Of a stretch of 9,184 nt of DNA, positions 6,417 to 9,184 are shown one piece after another; position 1 is the first letter of the stretch; each line of letters begins with the position of its first letter. This DNA is from Pseudomonadota bacterium (GTDB taxonomy: Bacteria; Pseudomonadota; Alphaproteobacteria; Rhizobiales; Xanthobacteraceae): contig JAEZMT010000284.1 in assembly GCA_023442085.1 (NCBI GenBank), positions 1 to 9,184 on the forward strand, read 5' to 3'. The notes under the pieces are model-generated. The model was not told the origin of the DNA. It saw only the letters and a program-made list of their open reading frames with translations, and ran no database searches. A program made the translations under genes and the position numbers.

Positions 6417-6437
6417 CTGCCCCTTTCGGAGGGGCAG
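6417..6437 (-). terminator. Perfect 8-bp hairpin between dedA and modA, possible dedA terminator
   Basis: CTGCCCCT (6417-6424), a 5-nt loop TTCGG and AGGGGCAG (6430-6437) make a very stable stem-loop. It lies downstream of dedA and immediately before the possible modA -35. No U run follows on either strand, so it is not a classical intrinsic terminator. It may insulate modA from dedA read-through. A second, imperfect hairpin (GCGGC-ATCAG-GCCGC, 6501-6515) lies between it and the dedA stop. The remaining bases of this 191-nt gap show nothing else. Confidence 0.35.
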
Positions 6438-6535
6438 CGCACCGGCCGTTGAAGATCAAGATACCGCCAAGGCTCTGCTGTCGGGGCACTTTACTGCGAT
6501 GCGGCATCAGGCCGCGCATGATCGCGAGATGAGGT

Positions 6536-7060
6536 TTACAGGCCCATCAGCTTGAGCGCAGCCGCACCGGGCGCCAGCATGGCGAAGGCCCACAGCGCCG
6601 CGCTGGCGACGTTGGCAATCTGGAAATGGCTCTGGCGCATGGCAAGCACGCCCGCGATCAACGGCACCACGGCGCGCAGCGGGCCGAAGAATCGGCCGAT
6701 GGCGACGCCCCACACGCCGAAGCGCTGGAAGAAGTCCTCGGCGCGGGCGACGAGGTCCGGTCGGCGGGACAGCGGCCAGAAGCCTTTCGCGCGCTCCTTG
6801 TAGTGGAAGCCGAGCCAGTAGGAGATGGCATCGCCCAGCGCCGCGCCGGCGGCTGCCGCGAGCCAGATGGGGAAGAAGTGGAGCCCCGCCGCCTCGATCA
6901 GCGCGCCGATGGCCAGCAGCAGCACGGTCGCGGGAATGAAGAAGGAGATCAGTGCCAGCGATTCCCCGAAGGCGAGCCCGAACACCACGGCCGGCGCGAG
7001 ATAATGGTGCTCCTCGACGAAAGCGGTGAGCGACGTGACGACGGCGGACAGATCGAACAT
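6536..7060 (-). CDS. Small DedA-family (SNARE-associated/VTT domain) membrane protein
   Basis: This 174-residue inner-membrane protein of the DedA family is a little shorter than the usual 190-220 residues. Family marks are an acidic residue in the first re-entrant helix (F-G-E-S-L-A-L-I-S-F-F-I-P, 31-43), GDAISYWLGFHYKER (76-90) and the second segment G-R-F-F-G-P-L-R-A-V-V-P-L-I-A-G (122-137), with the conserved Arg and Pro. DedA proteins are linked to membrane homeostasis, proton-motive force and lipid carrier or phospholipid movement; I cannot assign a subtype. The ATG is fixed by an excellent AGGAGGAG ending 2-3 nt upstream. The frame stays open 146 codons further up without any family features, so that extension is rejected. 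It lies upstream of modA with a 191-nt gap and divergent from the helicase. No functional tie to molybdate is evident. Confidence 0.88.
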   Translation of the reverse strand: MFDLSAVVTSLTAFVEEHHYLAPAVVFGLAFGESLALISFFIPATVLLLAIGALIEAAGLHFFPIWLAAAAGAALGDAISYWLGFHYKERAKGFWPLSRRPDLVARAEDFFQRFGVWGVAIGRFFGPLRAVVPLIAGVLAMRQSHFQIANVASAALWAFAMLAPGAAALKLMGL

Positions 7061-7230
7061 GTCTCCTCCTGCCGCGAGGATCGGGCCCGCGGCCTCCGGG
7101 CGCAAGCCCCGCCGCGCCTCCGCTCGTGCGGCCATTGCTGCTGCGCAACGTCCTGAACGCACATTCGGGCAAAATGGCGCCACGGCCGGGCATGAGGGCG
7201 GACAAAGCGCGGACTGCCCAACCATTCGCC

Positions 7231-7259
7231 TTGAAATCGTCACGGGTCTCGTCCATATG
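7231..7259 (+). promoter_or_regulatory. Possible promoter of the RNA helicase gene
   Basis: TTGAAA (7231-7236) matches five of six -35 consensus bases and is followed after 17 bp by CATATG (7254-7259), a poor -10. If used, the message would carry a leader of about 245 nt. Confidence 0.25.
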
Positions 7260-7498
7260 CGGTGCATCGCGCCGATGGAGGCAGTTGGTTTCCTCCCCTT
7301 AGCGCGCTCGGGCCGCGTAGCGGAGACCGCTGGAGCTTCGATCTGGACGACGCCGTCACTGGGCGTTTCGTCGGTGAGGCGTCGCAAGCGGCTTTGCCCG
7401 ATCACATCTTTTGCCCTTGGACACCCCTGGCCACGCGGGATGTCGAAATCCCCGCAAGCCGCGCCGCCCCCAAAAGGCTGCGCCGGTGCCGCTTGCAT

Positions 7499-7505
7499 AG
7501 GAAAG
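7499..7505 (+). promoter_or_regulatory. Ribosome binding site that fixes a TTG start
   Basis: AGGAAAG lies seven bases before TTG 7513. An in-frame TAG at 7498-7500 closes the frame just upstream, and no ATG or GTG occurs before the conserved Q motif. TTG is therefore the only workable start for the helicase. Confidence 0.8.
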
Positions 7506-7512
7506 TCAGAGC

Positions 7513-9162
7513 TTGACCTCTTTTTCGAGCCTCGGCCTCGCCGAGCCCATCGTTCGCGCCCTCACCGAAGCGAATCACGTCACTCCCACCCCCATTCAGG
7601 CTGAAGCCATCCCGCAGGTCCTCAACGGCCGCGACCTCATCGGCATCGCCCAGACCGGCACCGGCAAGACCGCTGCCTTCGCCCTTCCCATCCTCGATCG
7701 CCTCGTGCGCCATCCCCGCCGTCCGGACCCCAAGTCCGTCCGCGCCCTGGTGCTCTCGCCCACCCGCGAATTGTCCGGCCAGATCGTGGACAATTTCGAG
7801 AAGTTCGGTCGCCATGCCCGCATCTCGGTCACGCTCGCCATCGGCGGCGTGCCCATGGGCCGGCAGATCCGGGCGCTCGCCCGCGGCGTGGACGTGCTCG
7901 TCGCCACCCCCGGTCGGCTCATGGACCTCGTGGAAAACCACGCGGTGAAGCTCGACCAGGTGGAGATGTTCGTCCTCGACGAGGCCGACCAGATGCTGGA
8001 CATGGGCTTCGTTCATGCCATCCGCGCGGTGGTTCGCCGGCTGCCGCACAAGCGGCACTCGCTGTTCTTCTCCGCCACCATGCCCCCGGCCATCGCCGAG
8101 CTCGCGGGCGGCATGCTGCATGATCCGGTGCGCGTCGCCGTCACCCCGGTGGCCAAGACCGCCGACCGGGTGGAGCAGCGCGTCATCCACGTCGACAAGC
8201 CCAACAAGGGCCAGCTCCTCGCCGAGGTGCTCTCCACCGAGGAGATCGACCGCGCCCTCGTCTTCGCCCGCACCAAGCACGGCGCGGACAAGGTGGTGCG
8301 CGTGCTCGCCAAGTGCGGTATCGCCGCCGAGGCGATCCACGGCAACAAGTCGCAGAACCAGCGCGACCGCGTGCTCCTCGCCTTCCGCGAGGGCAAGATC
8401 CGCACCCTGATCGCCACCGACATCGCCGCTCGCGGCATCGACGTGACGGGCGTCAGCCACGTCATCAATTACGACCTACCCAACGTGCCCGAGAGCTACG
8501 TGCACCGCATCGGCCGCACCGCGCGCGCCGGCCGCGAGGGCATCGCCATCTCCTTCTGCGATCACGAGGAGCGGGCGTATCTCAAGTCCATCGAACGGCT
8601 CATCAAGCTGCAGATCCCGGCCACCGACCGTCGCGGCGCAGGCATGCGCTTCAACATTCCCGCGGCGCCGCCCATCGAGCTGGAGGAGCGTGACGAGACC
8701 GCCGAGCGCAACGATTTCATCGGTGGTCGCGGCGGCCGTCCCGGCCAGCGTGGTCCCCAGCGTGCGCGTGGTCCGCGTCCCGAGGGCGGGCGTGGCCAGG
8801 GCCAGCGTTCGGAAGGCCAGCGCGCCGAAGGTCGCGAGCCGCGCGGTGAGCGTCCTGCCGGTGAGGGCCGTCCGGCCCGTGCCGCCCAGCCGCGCGCCGA
8901 GAGGGCCGCTGACGGTCATCGCGAGGGTCATCGTCAGGGCCAGGGTGCCGGCAACGGCGCTGGCCGTCGCGAAGGTCAGAACCGCAGCGGTGAAGGCCGT
9001 GGTGCGCGTCCCCAGGGCGAAGGCCGTGGCGGCGAGCGCGGTGGTGATCGCGGTTCCCGTCCGGGCGCCGAGCTCGGCGGCCTTGGCTTCATGAAGGCTG
9101 CTTCCAACCGGGGCGAGCGCCCCGCGGGCCGCCCCGCCGGTGCCAAGCGCCCCGTGAACTGA
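7513..9162 (+). CDS. rhlE: DEAD-box ATP-dependent RNA helicase, RhlE type
   Basis: This 549-residue cytoplasmic RNA helicase unwinds short RNA duplexes using ATP, with typical roles in ribosome assembly, mRNA decay and growth in the cold. The motifs are complete: Q motif (FSSLGLAEPI to PTPIQ, 4-29), I AQTGTGKT (46-53), Ia PTREL (83-87), Ib TPGR (132-135), II DEAD (156-159), III SAT (187-189), IV LVFARTKH (249-256), V TDIAARGID (302-310) and VI HRIGRTARAG (331-340). The core ends near residue 400. The rest (about 404-549) is low-complexity Gly/Arg/Glu/Gln/Pro, closing with GLGFMKAASNRG and a basic end, probably an RNA-binding tail. The gene starts at TTG. The subtype call rests on the N-terminal wording and overall layout; DeaD/CsdA and DbpA would carry a folded RRM-like C-terminal domain, which is absent here. 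Confidence 0.93.
   Translation: MTSFSSLGLAEPIVRALTEANHVTPTPIQAEAIPQVLNGRDLIGIAQTGTGKTAAFALPILDRLVRHPRRPDPKSVRALVLSPTRELSGQIVDNFEKFGRHARISVTLAIGGVPMGRQIRALARGVDVLVATPGRLMDLVENHAVKLDQVEMFVLDEADQMLDMGFVHAIRAVVRRLPHKRHSLFFSATMPPAIAELAGGMLHDPVRVAVTPVAKTADRVEQRVIHVDKPNKGQLLAEVLSTEEIDRALVFARTKHGADKVVRVLAKCGIAAEAIHGNKSQNQRDRVLLAFREGKIRTLIATDIAARGIDVTGVSHVINYDLPNVPESYVHRIGRTARAGREGIAISFCDHEERAYLKSIERLIKLQIPATDRRGAGMRFNIPAAPPIELEERDETAERNDFIGGRGGRPGQRGPQRARGPRPEGGRGQGQRSEGQRAEGREPRGERPAGEGRPARAAQPRAERAADGHREGHRQGQGAGNGAGRREGQNRSGEGRGARPQGEGRGGERGGDRGSRPGAELGGLGFMKAASNRGERPAGRPAGAKRPVN
8722..9159 (+). repeat. Low-complexity coding stretch for the helicase Gly/Arg/Glu tail
   Basis: Irregular repeats of GGC, CGT/CGC, GAG/GAA and CAG codons encode units such as GEGRG, RAEGR and GQRSEGQ. 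The first part is rich in GRGGRPGQRG, the middle in alternating E and R, and the end in GERGGDRGSR. No exact long repeat is seen. Such tails vary in length between relatives, and the repetition also keeps long meaningless frames open on the other strand. Confidence 0.7.
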
Positions 9163-9184
9163 GCCTCCGCTCGACGTCACACTG

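Larger units (their letters stand above)
7061..7512. promoter_or_regulatory. Divergent region between dedA and the RNA helicase gene
   Basis: This 452-nt stretch has no gene I can support. Open frames run through it on both strands, including in-frame upstream of dedA, but they show no family features and are typical of GC-rich non-coding DNA. It must hold the promoters of both flanking genes. A possible helicase promoter is listed separately. GACGCC (7349-7354) and GGCGTC (7378-7383) could pair over a 23-nt loop in a helicase leader; this is weak evidence of structure. Confidence 0.5.

Noticed and set aside
6345..6535. A molybdenum cofactor riboswitch before modA
   Set aside because: Only about 45 nt separate the possible promoter from modA and they lack the expected multi-stem structure; the stable hairpin lies upstream of the promoter.
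7061..7498. An in-frame 146-residue N-terminal extension of the DedA protein
   Set aside because: A strong AGGAGGAG site directly precedes the internal ATG, the extension shows no family features, and DedA proteins start at the equivalent of that ATG.
7402..8460. A 352-codon minus-strand open frame opposite the helicase
   Set aside because: It is a shadow of the helicase gene; its composition is biased to His, Asp, Glu and Gly, with no domain and no ribosome site.
8476..9180. A 234-codon Ala/Thr/Leu-rich minus-strand frame
   Set aside because: It mirrors the Gly/Arg low-complexity tail of the helicase; the repetition comes from the sense strand.

Overview
The window looks like chromosomal DNA from a high-GC alphaproteobacterium. 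Hyphomicrobiales, perhaps Xanthobacteraceae, is my best guess from codon use and protein wording, but this is not proven. Gene density is ordinary, and I see no insertion sequence, phage gene, CRISPR array, tRNA or rRNA. The genes fall into three blocks.

Block 1 (1-3004) is an iron-handling locus. On the minus strand, an exported IrpA-type imelysin protein (333-1607) is followed 15 nt later by a Tat-exported multicopper oxidase that runs off the left edge (1-317). Transcribed divergently on the plus strand is an FTR1-family iron permease (2138-3004). The 530-nt divergent intergenic region holds two GAA-N3-TTC dyads that share an identical 11-mer in opposite orientation, one on each side. They are good candidates for a shared iron-responsive operator, with an Irr-like architecture. 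The set resembles a bacterial version of the yeast Fet3/Ftr1 oxidase-permease pair, with an imelysin protein in place of EfeO. No EfeB peroxidase is visible.

Block 2 (3177-6394) is molybdate uptake. modA-modB-modC lie on the minus strand. Opposing them is a plus-strand regulator made only of the ModE-type winged helix, without the molybdate-binding Mop domains. The regulator and modC converge and overlap by 107 nt at their 3' ends. The overlapping part of modC encodes a Pro-rich tail beyond the normal end of the protein. A TATAT-containing dyad lies just upstream of modA and overlaps a possible promoter, so it is a candidate operator.

Block 3 (6536-9162) holds a small DedA-family membrane protein on the minus strand and, divergent from it, an RhlE-type DEAD-box RNA helicase on the plus strand. 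The helicase starts at a TTG codon, has a long upstream region, and ends in an approximately 145-residue Gly/Arg/Glu/Gln-rich tail.

Nothing here is clearly a wholly new system. The most interesting points are the paired dyads with the IrpA/oxidase/permease trio, and the antisense overlap between the molybdate regulator and the transporter ATPase.
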